Source: Halorubrum lipolyticum DSM 21995
GTDB lineage: Archaea > Halobacteriota > Halobacteria > Halobacteriales > Haloferacaceae
Direction of reading: 5' to 3'
NCBI RefSeq assembly: GCF_000337375.1
Contig: NZ_AOJG01000002.1
Location: forward strand, 271 to 60,996
DNA: 60,726 bases
Shown here: positions 42,670 to 52,398 of the stretch, in pieces
How the letters are laid out: the number at the start of each line of letters is the position of its first letter
Numbering within the stretch: position 1 is the first letter of the stretch
Program-made: the position numbers and the translations under genes
The notes under the pieces: generated by a model
Seen by the model: the letters and a program-made list of their open reading frames with translations, nothing else
What the model was told of the DNA's origin: nothing
Databases searched by the model: none

Positions 42670-43434
42670 ATGGTCGACATCGCGGTTCAGCTGTACACGC
42701 TACGCTCGCTCGACGCCTCGCTCCCGGAGCTCCTCGACCGCGTGGGGGAGGCCGGCTACGACGGGGTGGAGTTCGCCTATCGGGTCCGCGAGTCGCCGGT
42801 CGAGGACGTGCTCGCCGCCCTCGAGCGGAACGACCTGGACGCCGCGTCCGCGCACGTCCCGATCGAGGCGCTGGAAGACGCTCCGGCCGAGGCGTTGGAA
42901 GACGAGTTCGACGAGACCGTCGACTTCTACGACCGGCTCGGCGTCGACACGCTCGTCGTCCCGTGGCTCGACGCGGAACACTTCGAGAGCGCGGCCGCGG
43001 TCGACGCGGCCGCGGCGCGGCTCGACGACATCGCGGCCGCTCTCGACGCGGCGGGCGTCCGGCTCGCGTACCACAACCACGATCAGGAGTTCGCGACCGT
43101 CGGCGACGCGCCCGCGTTAGAGCGGCTGATCGACCGAACCGACGACCGCGTCGGGTTCGAGATCGACGCGGGGTGGGCGCTCGTCGGCGGGTCGGACCCC
43201 GCCGCGCTGATCGACCGACGCACCGACCGGGTCACGCACGTCCACGCCGCCGACGCCGACGTCGACCGCGGCGAGTCGGTCGCGCTCGGCGAGGGCGACG
43301 TGGACCTCGACGCGGTCGTCGCGAGCGCGCGGAACGCCGACTGCGAGTGGCTCGTCTACGAGCACGACGACCCCGCGGACCCGATCGCGTCGGTCGAGCA
43401 GGGGGCGAAGGTGCTGCGGGACGCGCTGGAGTGA
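42670..43434 (+). CDS. Sugar phosphate isomerase/epimerase (xylose isomerase-like TIM barrel)
   Basis: 254 residues. MVDIAVQLYTLRSLDASL and GEAGYDGVEFAYRVRE open an AP-endonuclease-2-like TIM barrel; LAYHNHDQEF and FEIDAGWALVGGSDP, with VTHVHAADADVD, place the metal-binding residues. It probably isomerises or epimerises a sugar or inositol derivative. It is divergent from the TPP enzyme over 130 bases. Confidence 0.88.
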   Translation: MVDIAVQLYTLRSLDASLPELLDRVGEAGYDGVEFAYRVRESPVEDVLAALERNDLDAASAHVPIEALEDAPAEALEDEFDETVDFYDRLGVDTLVVPWLDAEHFESAAAVDAAAARLDDIAAALDAAGVRLAYHNHDQEFATVGDAPALERLIDRTDDRVGFEIDAGWALVGGSDPAALIDRRTDRVTHVHAADADVDRGESVALGEGDVDLDAVVASARNADCEWLVYEHDDPADPIASVEQGAKVLRDALE

Positions 43435-43459
43435 TTCGGGACTGATCGTCACCTCCCCG

Positions 43460-45400
43460 CTACTCCGCGACGTTCGTCTCCCGCACCCGGATCCCCTTGC
43501 GCGCGAGGTGTCGCATCTGCCGCTGGGCGAACTCCTCCTCGCTCGACCCGCGAGTCGCGAGGACGTACACGAGCGCGGAGCCGGCCGGTCGCATGGTGCG
43601 GCCCGCGCGCTGAGACCCCTGTCTGCGCGAGCCGCCGAGCCCGCTGGCGACGATCGCGAGCTCGGCGTTGGGGAGGTCGATCCCCTCGTCGCCGACGCGA
43701 GAGACGACGAGGGTGTCGACGTCGTCGCGGTCGCGGTCGGCGGAGGGTCCGTCTCCATCCTCGCGGAACCGCCGGAAGAACTCCCTCCGATCGCGGTGCG
43801 GCGTCTCGCCGCTTATAAACGGGACGCCGAGCGCGTCGGCGATCGCCTCGCCCTGGTCGAGGTACTCGATGAACACGAGCGCCTTCTTGTCGCGGTGGGC
43901 GGCCAGCAGGTACCGGATCTCCTCGATCTTCGCGGGGTTCTCGGCCGCGAGCCGGCGCCGCTCCCGCCCGTCGGCGCTGGCGTACTCGTTGCGGGCCATC
44001 TCGTCGCGCCACGGGACGTACCGGATCTCGACTTCCGGCTCCTGGACGAAGCCGGCCTCGAAGAGGGCGTCCCAGTCCGCGCCGATCGGCCGCCCGATCA
44101 GGGTGTATATCTCCTCCTCGCTGCCGGTCTCGCGGACCGGCGTGGCCGAGAGGCCGAGGCGGTGCTTTGCTTGCAACTCTGCAGATTGTGAAAATATTGG
44201 GGCTGTGATGTGATGGGCCTCGTCGAAGCAGATCAACCCCCACTTCCGGGAGTCGAACAGGGCCCGGTGGCGGTCCATTCCGGCGATCTGGTAGGTCGCG
44301 ATCGTGACCGGCCGGATCTCCTTCTGTCCGCCGTGGTACAGCCCGATGTCGGCCGGATCGATCGTGGAGTGCTCGAGCAGCTCCTCGCGCCACTGGCCGG
44401 CGAGCTCGCGGGAGGGAACCAGAATCAGCGTCTCGCCGCCGACCGCCGCGATGGTCGCGATGGCGGCGACGGTCTTACCGGAGCCGGGCGGGCCGACGTA
44501 CACCCCGGAGCGCGCGTCGAGGAACGTCTCGACCCACGTCTCCTGATACGGCCGGAGGTCGGTCGTCAGGTCGACGTCGACCGGGTCGCCCACGTCGAGG
44601 TCGCGGTCGTCCTCGACCGGGTAGCCGGCGTCGTAGAGGGCGCGCTTGACCGCGGCGACGGCGTCCTCGTTGACCCACGCCTCGGTCTCGGAGATGGGCG
44701 CACGGAGGTGGTCGTCGTCGAGGTGCTGGTCCGCGACGTTGCCCATCAGGCTCTCGGAGGCGGCTCGGAGGACGACGTAGCCGTCCTCGTGGGTGTATAA
44801 CCGGAAGCGGTGCGCGCGGCGCCACTGGTCGCGGACCCACTCCTCGAGGTGGTCGAACCGCCGGGGGAGCACCGAGCGGAGGCTCGCGATGAGGCCGTCG
44901 GCGTCCTCGAACGGCGCGGCCCACACGTCCTCCTGTCTGATCCGGTAGAGGTACCCGCGCGTGCCGGGTTCGGTGCCGGTGGTGTCGACGAGGTGCGCGA
45001 ACTGCGAGAGCCGGGCGCGGGTGAACTGCGTCGGACGGTCGACCACGATCTCCCGGCGGTCCGGGAACGCGACGACGCGCTCGCGGGTCGCCAGCCGTCC
45101 CCAGTCGGTCGGGTAGAAGACGACGGGGTCGCTCTCCACGTCGAGCCGGTCCACGTCGCCGCGGTCGACGAGCGCGGCGAGGGCGTCGCGCGCGGCCGCC
45201 TGCGTGGACCCGAGTCGGCGCGCGACCTCGCTCGCGGTGGCGACCGGTCGCTCCTCCGCCTCTAACGCCTCGTGGAAGCGGTCGAGCGAGAGCTCTTCGC
45301 CGGCGGTGTCGTCCGGAGAATCGGGACCCCCACCGGAGTCGTCGCCGGCGGCGGGACCGGTGTCGTCGCCGCCGGGAAGGTCGCCGGAATCGTCGGTCAT
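43460..45400 (-). CDS. XPB/Rad25-like DEAH helicase
   Basis: 646 residues. An N-terminal acidic tail (1-35) and a wHTH-like region (ASEVARRLGSTQAAARDAL) precede the SF2 helicase core: YVGPPGSGKTVAAIATIAAV (motif I, about residue 303), LICFDEAHHI (motif II, DEAH) and GLSATPVRE (III), with RRQGSQRAGRTMRP (VI). It unwinds DNA or translocates on it, as in repair. The homology to XPB is clear; archaeal XPB partners such as Bax1 are not adjacent. Confidence 0.91.
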   Translation of the reverse strand: MTDDSGDLPGGDDTGPAAGDDSGGGPDSPDDTAGEELSLDRFHEALEAEERPVATASEVARRLGSTQAAARDALAALVDRGDVDRLDVESDPVVFYPTDWGRLATRERVVAFPDRREIVVDRPTQFTRARLSQFAHLVDTTGTEPGTRGYLYRIRQEDVWAAPFEDADGLIASLRSVLPRRFDHLEEWVRDQWRRAHRFRLYTHEDGYVVLRAASESLMGNVADQHLDDDHLRAPISETEAWVNEDAVAAVKRALYDAGYPVEDDRDLDVGDPVDVDLTTDLRPYQETWVETFLDARSGVYVGPPGSGKTVAAIATIAAVGGETLILVPSRELAGQWREELLEHSTIDPADIGLYHGGQKEIRPVTIATYQIAGMDRHRALFDSRKWGLICFDEAHHITAPIFSQSAELQAKHRLGLSATPVRETGSEEEIYTLIGRPIGADWDALFEAGFVQEPEVEIRYVPWRDEMARNEYASADGRERRRLAAENPAKIEEIRYLLAAHRDKKALVFIEYLDQGEAIADALGVPFISGETPHRDRREFFRRFREDGDGPSADRDRDDVDTLVVSRVGDEGIDLPNAELAIVASGLGGSRRQGSQRAGRTMRPAGSALVYVLATRGSSEEEFAQRQMRHLARKGIRVRETNVAE

Positions 45401-45461
45401 TACCTCCGATTCGGTCGCGAGGGTGAAATGGGTAGCGTCCGGACTCGCGGGTGTCGGGGCC

Positions 45462-46184
45462 TCAGCGACCGGAGCGACCGTGACAGCCGCGCCCGGTGAT
45501 CGCGTCCTTCGAGCGGAACCGGCAGCCGCAGGCCGTACAGCGGACGAACGGTTCGCCGGGCTCGGTTTCGAGCCGGTGGTCGCCGACGACGAACGGGCGC
45601 GTCACGGTTCGGGGGCGGATCCGATCGGGAATCGGCGTCGAGGCGGACTCGCTCAGCGCCGTCCGCACGGCGATGGTGTCGACGTCGACCGGGTCCCAGC
45701 GCGGGGCGTCGAGGGCCGACTCGCGGTCGGCCACCTCGGTCCACCCGGTGACGACGACCGGGGAGTTCGTCTCGGTGTCGCTCACGACGACGACGAACCG
45801 TATCCCGCCGTCGACGAGGGCGAACCGCCAGCCGTCGGTCCGGTTCCAGCGGAGCTGGCCCCGTCGAATCGCCTCGCTGACGGTCCGAGTCGAGACGTAT
45901 CGGCCGGGCTGTTCCAGCCGCTCGCGGAAGTGATCAGTGAGGGCGTAGAGCCCGGGATCGCGGACGGGGGGATCCTCGGCGGTTCGGCCGGCCGACGAGT
46001 GCTTCCCCGCCGTCGATGACCGGCCTCGGGAGGGACCGGAGTCGGGGCCGTGCGGGAGGGGATCCGATCTCGCCGACGCCCGCCGGCGAGCCCCCGCCGG
46101 GGCGGTCGTGGACGCGGTCCGACGCTCCGTCGATCCGGGGCGGGGTGACTCGGCGTCCCCCGGCCCGCCCTGTCGGGAAGCCAC
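45462..46184 (-). CDS. Conserved haloarchaeal protein with a C-terminal zinc-binding Cys cluster
   Basis: 240 residues. The first 70 are Arg/Ser/Pro-rich and disordered. Residues 75-200 are helix-strand rich: HFRERLEQPGRYVSTRTVSE, GWRFALVDGGIRFVVVVSD. The end has CTACGCRFRSKDAITGRGCH with four Cys/His ligands. No function is recognised; a nucleic-acid or zinc role is possible. ATG 46184 is the available start, but a later one may be used. Confidence 0.7.
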   Translation of the reverse strand: MASRQGGPGDAESPRPGSTERRTASTTAPAGARRRASARSDPLPHGPDSGPSRGRSSTAGKHSSAGRTAEDPPVRDPGLYALTDHFRERLEQPGRYVSTRTVSEAIRRGQLRWNRTDGWRFALVDGGIRFVVVVSDTETNSPVVVTGWTEVADRESALDAPRWDPVDVDTIAVRTALSESASTPIPDRIRPRTVTRPFVVGDHRLETEPGEPFVRCTACGCRFRSKDAITGRGCHGRSGR

Positions 46185-46284
46185 TGAGTGTGAGTATAGA
46201 GCGGGGTCTTAAGTGTGTTACGGCGACACAGGGGTGCGGTCGCGCGGTCCCGGGGGTGACTGGGCGAGTGACGGCGGTCGCGCG

Positions 46285-47253
46285 CTACTCGTGGCCGGAG
46301 ACGCGGACCGGCTCGTACGGCTCCTCTACCCACTCGACGTCGGAGTCCGAGAGGTCGACGTCGAGCGCCTCGACGGCGTCCTCGAGGTGCTCGACGCTGG
46401 AGGTGCCGACGATGGGAGCGTCGACGACCTCCTTGCCGGCCACCCATCGGAGCGCGATCTGGGCCATCTTCACGCCCTTTTCCTCGGCCAACTCCTCGAT
46501 CCGACGGTTGATCTCCTCGCCGCCCCCCTCGCGATACGGGCGTCCGAGCGCCGTCTCGTGCTCCCCGCGGGTCGTCGCGTCGTCCTGCTCGTAGGGGCGC
46601 GCGAGGTAGCCGGCGCCGACGGGACTCCACGGGACCATCCCGATCCCCTCCTTCTGACAGAGCGGGACCATCTCGCGCTCCTCCTCGCGGTACGCGAGGT
46701 TGTAGAGGTTCTGCATGGTGACGAACCGCTCGTACCCCTCTCGCTCGCTGGTGTGGAGGGCCTCGGCGAACTGGTGGGCCCACATCGAGGAGGCGCCGAG
46801 ATACCGCACCTTGCCGCGTCGCACCGCGTCGTCGAGGGCGGCCAGCGTCTCCTCGATCGGCGTGTCGTCGTCCCACCGGTGGATCTGATACAGGTCGATC
46901 GTCTCCATGCCGAGCCGGTCGAGGCTGTTCTCCAACTCCTGTTCGATCGCCTTCCGCGAGAGCCCGCCCGAGTTCGGGTTCGACTCGTCCATCTCGCCGT
47001 ACACCTTGGTGGCGACGGTGAACCGGTCGCGGTCGTACTCGCCGAGCACGTCGCCGAGGATCTCCTCGCTCTCCCCGTTCGAGTAGACGTTCGCGGTGTC
47101 GAAGAACGTGATCCCCAGATCGATGGCGCGCTCGATCAGCTCCCTGCCCTCTTCCTCGTCGAGCATCCACTCGTGTTCGCTCCCGAAGCTCATGCAGCCG
47201 AGCGCGAGCCGGCTCACCGTCGCGCCCGTGTCGCCCAGCGTCGTGTACTCCAT
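46285..47253 (-). CDS. Aldo/keto reductase
   Basis: 322 residues. MEYTTLGDTGATVSRLALGC, TFFDTANVYSNGESEEILGD (Asp/Tyr), RDRFTVATKVYGEM (Lys) and ETIDLYQIHRWDDDTPIEET (His), and the C-terminal APIVGTSSVEHLEDAVEAL for NADPH. The tetrad is complete. It is 77 bases downstream of the TrmB-type regulator gene on the same strand, which may control it. Confidence 0.92.
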   Translation of the reverse strand: MEYTTLGDTGATVSRLALGCMSFGSEHEWMLDEEEGRELIERAIDLGITFFDTANVYSNGESEEILGDVLGEYDRDRFTVATKVYGEMDESNPNSGGLSRKAIEQELENSLDRLGMETIDLYQIHRWDDDTPIEETLAALDDAVRRGKVRYLGASSMWAHQFAEALHTSEREGYERFVTMQNLYNLAYREEEREMVPLCQKEGIGMVPWSPVGAGYLARPYEQDDATTRGEHETALGRPYREGGGEEINRRIEELAEEKGVKMAQIALRWVAGKEVVDAPIVGTSSVEHLEDAVEALDVDLSDSDVEWVEEPYEPVRVSGHE

Positions 47254-47330
47254 ACGTATCGGGCGGCCTCGGGGGTTAAAAATCACGGCGCGAGCGGCTC
47301 GTCGAGAGCGACCCAAGGGGCGCGAGTCGC

Positions 47331-48383
47331 CTACAGCGCCGGCGGCTCGTCGCGGCCGATGACGATCTCCTGTCCCTCGACGTCTTCGAGGGCGGCCACG
47401 CGACCGCCGATGTCGACCCGGCCGGTCTCGGTCTCGACGGTGAGCGACGCCACCTCCTCGGTGTCCTCGAACGCGAGGTCGACGACGCGTCCCCGCACGG
47501 TCACCGCGTCGCCCGTCTCGATGTCGCGCCCCTCGACGGTCGCGTAGAACTCCTCGTCTCCGAACTCGCGGACGTCCTTGACCGCGCGGCGGATCGAGGC
47601 GTAACGGCGCGGGAACGGCCGGGCGGCCCCGTCCGCGGCGAGCGTCTCGGCGGTCGTCCACAGCACGGTGCCGAAGAAGCCGGAGACGAGGAACCCGAGC
47701 GCGGACCGGTTGAAGATGACGCCGTACCGCTCGCGGTCGTCGCGGAGCGCGTCCTGCGTGGCGTACACGGAGTACTCGCCGTCGCCGACGGCGAGGATCG
47801 GCGTGGTGATCCCCCGGCGCGCGCGGGCGATGGTCGCGACCTCCAGGTAGTCGAACTCCTCGGGATTCGGCGCCCGGGACGCCGGCGTGACGAGGAGCTC
47901 GACGCTGACGCCCTCCTGTACCTTCGCGGCGAGCTCGTCGCGGAAGCGGCGGAGCAGCCCCGGCGTGAGCGAGAGGGCCAGCTCGTACTCGGCGCCGGCG
48001 ATCACCTCCTCGAGGTACCGGAGGATCGTCGACCGCGACTTCACCAGCGACACCGCCTCGGTCTCGCGGGTGGGCGCGGTGTAGCGAGCCTCCAGCTCGT
48101 CGACCATCTCCGCGAACGACGACCGGAGGTCGCCGAACGCGTCCTCGGGGTCGACGGCGACGATCTTCATCGGTCGCGACTCGCGGAGCTCGACGAGACC
48201 CCGGTCCGAGAGGCTCCGGACCGTGTCGTACACGCGGGGCTGCGGGATGTCGGTCCGGTCGGCGATGTCGCTCGCCGTCAGCTCGCCGTGTTCCAGGACG
48301 GCCAGGTACGCGTCGATCTCGTACTCGCCGAGGTTGAATCGGTCCCCGACGCGATCGAGCGTGCCGCGGAGGTCGTCGGTCAT
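47331..48383 (-). CDS. TrmB-family transcriptional regulator
   Basis: 350 residues. The N-terminal wHTH ([38 protein letters not shown]) is followed by a linker and a C-terminal effector domain ([18 protein letters not shown]-like: [20 protein letters not shown]) as in sugar-sensing TrmB proteins. The final 60 residues form an extra beta domain ([19 protein letters not shown]). It lies upstream of the aldo/keto reductase on the same strand. It probably senses a sugar or metabolite. Confidence 0.9.
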   Translation of the reverse strand: MTDDLRGTLDRVGDRFNLGEYEIDAYLAVLEHGELTASDIADRTDIPQPRVYDTVRSLSDRGLVELRESRPMKIVAVDPEDAFGDLRSSFAEMVDELEARYTAPTRETEAVSLVKSRSTILRYLEEVIAGAEYELALSLTPGLLRRFRDELAAKVQEGVSVELLVTPASRAPNPEEFDYLEVATIARARRGITTPILAVGDGEYSVYATQDALRDDRERYGVIFNRSALGFLVSGFFGTVLWTTAETLAADGAARPFPRRYASIRRAVKDVREFGDEEFYATVEGRDIETGDAVTVRGRVVDLAFEDTEEVASLTVETETGRVDIGGRVAALEDVEGQEIVIGRDEPPAL

Positions 48384-48456
48384 GGACGTGACGAGGCGGC
48401 CCTCCGATATAGGTTTTTACTATGGGTCGAGTAGCACGCGTTTTCAGAGCCGCGTC

Positions 48457-49197
48457 CTACATGTACATCCGGTCGTAGGTCCCGTCCGGCTCGCGCTCCT
48501 CGATCCGCTCGGCGAGGTCCTCGTAGTGGCGGCGGACGTCGTCGGCGAACGAGGCGAGCGGCTCGGAGTCGACGCCCAACTCGTACGTCTCGTCGATCGT
48601 GTCCACGAGCCGCACCGCGGCGTCGGCGTCGGGCGCCTGCGCGTGGACGGGCGTGACGAACACCCCGACGCCGAGCGGCGAGTCGATCCCCCGTTCGAGC
48701 AGGGACCCGTTCGTCCCGTCGAGGAACCCCGACTCCATCGGCGGGACCCGCTCGTCGTCGAGGCGCCGCTCGTGGTAGTCCTCCGTCGCGACGTGAAAGG
48801 TCCGGTGCGCGTCCGGCCCGTGCGGAATCGGGACTCCCGAGAGGACCGCGATCTCCGAGACGCCCGCCGACTCGGTCCAGTCGAGGACCGCCGTCGCGAG
48901 TCGCTCGCCGAGGACGGGCGGGACGAACTGTTCGGCCACGAGCACGGTGACGTCGAGGTCCTCGTCCGAGTACAGGCGGATCGGGCGCCGCGGTCGCCCC
49001 TTCTCGAACGGCGTGATCGACGGGAGTCCCTCGGGCCGGACGTGCCCCGTCTGCTCGAGGTCGAGGTTCTTGACGAGGTAGTCGACCGCGGTCAGCCCGG
49101 CGAGCCCGAACGACGAGAATCCCGCAATGAGCACGTCGCTCGGGTCGGAGTCGTGTGTGACGCTGAAAGACGGGCGGTCGCGTGGGAGTTCGGGCAT
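48457..49197 (-). CDS. PAC2-family protein ending in an HbYX-like motif
   Basis: 246 residues. DVLIAGFSSFGLAGLTAVDY, LVAEQFVPPVLGERLATAVL and SEIAVLSGVPIPHG are PAC2 (proteasome assembly chaperone 2) features. The protein ends GTYDRMYM, so its last three residues Met-Tyr-Met fit the hydrophobic-Tyr-any (HbYX) motif that docks activators and chaperones on the proteasome core. No proteasome gene is in this window. It is divergent from the MscS gene. Confidence 0.88.
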   Translation of the reverse strand: MPELPRDRPSFSVTHDSDPSDVLIAGFSSFGLAGLTAVDYLVKNLDLEQTGHVRPEGLPSITPFEKGRPRRPIRLYSDEDLDVTVLVAEQFVPPVLGERLATAVLDWTESAGVSEIAVLSGVPIPHGPDAHRTFHVATEDYHERRLDDERVPPMESGFLDGTNGSLLERGIDSPLGVGVFVTPVHAQAPDADAAVRLVDTIDETYELGVDSEPLASFADDVRRHYEDLAERIEEREPDGTYDRMYM

Positions 49198-49370
49198 ACG
49201 CCCGCTTCGCCGGGACGGGTGTTAGTGGTTGCCCAAGAGGGCGGCTCGCAGCTCCGGGGATCGAATACGTCGAGAGGGGGGAAACGGCGCGCTCTCGGTC
49301 ACTTGGGACGACGGCGCGCTCTCGGCCGCCGGGAGAAACGCTTTTTCGGGTGGGCGACGGCGGGTTCGCT

Positions 49371-50492
49371 ATGGTACGGCCCGAGGTCCTCGCCTCGATC
49401 GGGGGGCGGCTCACGCGGCTCGCGGACGCGTTCGGCGCGTTCGCGGGCTCCGCCGTCGGACGGGTGCTGTTCGTGATTCTCTCGGTCGCGGCCGGCGTCC
49501 TCGCCTCGAAGTTCCTCGTGCGCCTCATCGGTCGCCCCGTCGCGCGCCGCGTGTCGAGACAGAGCGTCGCGCAGACGATCGTCAGAGGGGTCCGCGTCGG
49601 GACGGTCACGCTCTCGCTGCTCGTCGGTCTCTGGGCGACCGGATTCCGCTTTACCGACCTGCTCGTGGGGACCGCCGTCTTCTCCGCCGTGATCGGGATC
49701 ATCCTCGCGCCGCTCGTCGGGAACTTCATCAACGGCGTGTTCATCCTCGCGGACCAGCCGTTCGAGATCGGCGACATGATCGAGTTGGAGAACGGGACGA
49801 CGGGGTTCGTCGAGGACATCACGATCCGGTACACGAAGATATTCACGCTCGACAACACGTTTCTCGTCGTGCCGAACGGCGCGATGCGCGAGCGCGACGT
49901 GACCAACTACTCCGCCGAGGACGAGCGGACCCGCCGGACGATCGAGGTGCTCGTCACGTACGAGAGCGACATCTCCGAGGCGCGGCGGCTCATCGAGCGC
50001 GCGGCGCGGGACTGCGACGCGGTGATCGACGGCGGCCCGGACATCCGGGTCGGCGTCGCGCGCTACACCGCCAGCCCGGACTGCCGGCTCCACGAGTTCG
50101 GGGACGACGGCATTCTCCTCCGCCTCCGGTACTGGGTGAAGAAGCCGTATAAGCTCGCGAAGGTTCAATCCGACGTGAACACCCAGATCCGCGAGCGGCT
50201 CACGGACGCCGACGTGGAGATGGCGTACCCGCACCGCCACCTCGTCTTCGACGACACCTCCGGGATCGCGCGCGTCGGCGGTCCGGAGGACGGTCGACCC
50301 GAGGGAGAACGGGCCGGCGACAAGCCCGACCCGGAGGGGCGGGGAAGAGGCGGGGGACGAACGGACGGAAACGAGGAAAGCGAGACCGCGGACGCGACGC
50401 CGAGCGAAGCCGGCTCACCGACAGGAGCGGACGACATTGACGCCGGCGGCGCCGGTGACCCGGCCGGCACCGAGTCCGACGGCGAGCGGTGA
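49371..50492 (+). CDS. MscS-type mechanosensitive channel
   Basis: 373 residues. Three N-terminal transmembrane helices (VGRVLFVILSVAAGVLASKF, then TVTLSLLVGLWATGFRF, and LVGTAVFSAVIGIILAPLVG lining the pore) are followed by the MscS beta domain (ADQPFEIGDMIELENGTTG, LDNTFLVVPNGAMRERDVTN). The last 90 residues are Gly/Asp/Glu-rich and disordered. It releases solutes on osmotic downshock. ATG 49371 starts before the first helix. It is divergent from the PAC2 gene. Confidence 0.9.
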   Translation: MVRPEVLASIGGRLTRLADAFGAFAGSAVGRVLFVILSVAAGVLASKFLVRLIGRPVARRVSRQSVAQTIVRGVRVGTVTLSLLVGLWATGFRFTDLLVGTAVFSAVIGIILAPLVGNFINGVFILADQPFEIGDMIELENGTTGFVEDITIRYTKIFTLDNTFLVVPNGAMRERDVTNYSAEDERTRRTIEVLVTYESDISEARRLIERAARDCDAVIDGGPDIRVGVARYTASPDCRLHEFGDDGILLRLRYWVKKPYKLAKVQSDVNTQIRERLTDADVEMAYPHRHLVFDDTSGIARVGGPEDGRPEGERAGDKPDPEGRGRGGGRTDGNEESETADATPSEAGSPTGADDIDAGGAGDPAGTESDGER

Positions 50493-50572
50493 CTGTTCCA
50501 GTCTGACACGCCCTGTGGGGCGCTCCCAAGGAACCGGAAGCCTGATAGACCGAGGCGCCCGCTTATAAGTCA

Positions 50573-52291
50573 GTGAGCGACGAGCCCTCCGAAGACCCGC
50601 CGGCGTCGCCTTCGGAGTTCGGCGGCGCCGATCCCGACGACGGCGCCGGTGACGGCGATACGGGTGACGACGACACGGGTGACGACGACAGACCGATCGA
50701 CGGAACGCCCAGTAGCGACGAGGACGACGGCGCCGGCGGCGGTTCCGGCGATACCCGCAGCCGCGGTTCCGGCGATGGCTCCGACGACCGGGTCTCGGAG
50801 GAGTCGATCACCGAGGGGAGCCTGATCCGGCCGCTGTTCCACCTCGCGTGGCCGATCGTCGTCATCCAGCTGTTACAGGTGATGTACAACGTCGTCGACA
50901 CGCTGTACCTCGGGCGGCTGTCGGCCGAGGCGGTCGGCGCGATCAGCCTCGCGTTCCCCCTGATCTTCCTGCTTATCGCGGTCGCCGGCGGTTTCACGAC
51001 CGCGGGCGCTATCCTCGTGGCGCAGTACACCGGCGCCGACGGGGACCGGTCCGCGGGACTCGTCGCCGGCCAGACCATCTTCAGCGTCGCCGTGCTCTCG
51101 GTACTCATCGGGGTCGGCGGGTACTTCTACACGCGGCCGGCGCTCGAGATCCTTCCGAGCGACCCCGACACGGCAGCGACGGTGATCCCGCTGGCGGCCG
51201 ACTACATGGAGGTCATCTTCGCCGGCATCCCGCTGATGTTCGGCTTCTTCGTGTTCTCCGCGCTGATGCGCGGGTACGGCGACACCCGGACGCCGATGGC
51301 GGTGATGATCGTCTCGGTGTTCCTGAACGTGCTGCTCGACCCCTTCCTCATCTTCGGGTTCTCGGCGAATCCGCTGTTCGAGTGGCTGGCGGCGGTGCCG
51401 CTCGTCGCGGCGCTCGATCCCGTCGGGGTAGAGGCCGCGTTGCTTTCGGCCACCGGATTCACCGGCTACGGGATAGAGGGGGCCGCGATGGCGACGATCT
51501 TCTCGCGAGGGGTCGCCACCGCGATCGGACTCTGGCTGCTGTTCGCCACGGCGCTCGGTCCCGCGGTCTCGGTGAGTCACCTCGCACCGGACCTCGGGTT
51601 CATCGAGGACATCTTCCGGCTCGGGCTCCCCTCCAGCGTCGAGCAGACGACGAGCGCGCTGGCGATGATCACCCTCACCGCGATGATCGTCACGTTCTCG
51701 CCGCCGGTCGTCGCGGCCTACGGCCTCGGCAACCGGCTGATCTCGCTCGTCTTCCTCCCCGCGATGGGGCTCGGGCGCGCGATAGACACGATGGTCGGGC
51801 AGAACCTCGGGGCGAACCGGGCGGACCGCGCCGCGCGCTCGGTCAAGCTCGCGGCCTCGACCGGTGCCGGAGTGATGTTCCTCGTCGCGGTCGTCGCCGT
51901 CACGTTCACGGAGCCGATCGTCGGCGCCTTCCTCGGCGACGTGCCCGACGCGCCCGCGACCGTCGGGTACGCGGTCGAGTACGTGCGGATCCGATCCGTC
52001 GAGTTCGCGTTCATCGGGGTCTCGCAGGTCATCCTCGGCGCGTTCCGGGGGGCCGGCAACACGAAGACCGCCATGGTGATCTCGATCCTCACCCTCTGGG
52101 TCGGACGGGTCGCCAGCGTGGGCTATCTCGTCTTCATCGCCGGGTGGGGCGAGACGGGGATCTGGGTCGGGATGGCGCTCGGGAACATCCTGGGCGCGAC
52201 CGTCGCCGTCGCGTGGTTCGCGCGCGGGACGTGGACGGAGCGGTACATCGACGACCCGGCGCCGGATATCGACCCCGCGGGCGACGACTGA
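50573..52291 (+). CDS. MATE-family multidrug/solute efflux transporter
   Basis: 572 residues, twelve helices from about residue 95, with LFHLAWPIVVIQLLQVMYNV and QVMYNVVDTLYLGRLSAEAV, both MATE signatures, and an internal repeat (FRLGLPSSVEQTTSALAMIT). It exports drugs or metabolites with sodium or proton exchange. The first 80 residues are an acidic disordered tail. The GTG start at 50573 is only about 6 bases after a CTTATAAG element, so either that is not the promoter or the true start lies downstream. Confidence 0.9.
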   Translation: MSDEPSEDPPASPSEFGGADPDDGAGDGDTGDDDTGDDDRPIDGTPSSDEDDGAGGGSGDTRSRGSGDGSDDRVSEESITEGSLIRPLFHLAWPIVVIQLLQVMYNVVDTLYLGRLSAEAVGAISLAFPLIFLLIAVAGGFTTAGAILVAQYTGADGDRSAGLVAGQTIFSVAVLSVLIGVGGYFYTRPALEILPSDPDTAATVIPLAADYMEVIFAGIPLMFGFFVFSALMRGYGDTRTPMAVMIVSVFLNVLLDPFLIFGFSANPLFEWLAAVPLVAALDPVGVEAALLSATGFTGYGIEGAAMATIFSRGVATAIGLWLLFATALGPAVSVSHLAPDLGFIEDIFRLGLPSSVEQTTSALAMITLTAMIVTFSPPVVAAYGLGNRLISLVFLPAMGLGRAIDTMVGQNLGANRADRAARSVKLAASTGAGVMFLVAVVAVTFTEPIVGAFLGDVPDAPATVGYAVEYVRIRSVEFAFIGVSQVILGAFRGAGNTKTAMVISILTLWVGRVASVGYLVFIAGWGETGIWVGMALGNILGATVAVAWFARGTWTERYIDDPAPDIDPAGDD

Positions 52292-52305
52292 GGTCGGGAG
52301 CGGGA

Positions 52306-52381
52306 GTCAGGGGTCGGGAGCGGGAGGCCGTGAGTGGAATCGAGTCAGGGGTCGGGAGCGGGAGGCCGTGAGTGGAATCGG
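52306..52381 (+). repeat. 38-base tandem duplication between convergent genes
   Basis: Two nearly perfect 38-base units, 52306-52343 and 52344-52381, lie between the MATE gene and the DUF7385-like gene. They contain GTCGGGAGCGGGAGG and are probably slippage products; no reading frame spans them. Confidence 0.85.
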
Positions 52382-52398
52382 GCGAAGCGGGAGGAGAA

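Noticed and set aside
40875-43445. 856-codon plus-strand frame
   Set aside because: Most is antisense to the TPP enzyme, and the end is an alternative frame of the sugar isomerase gene.
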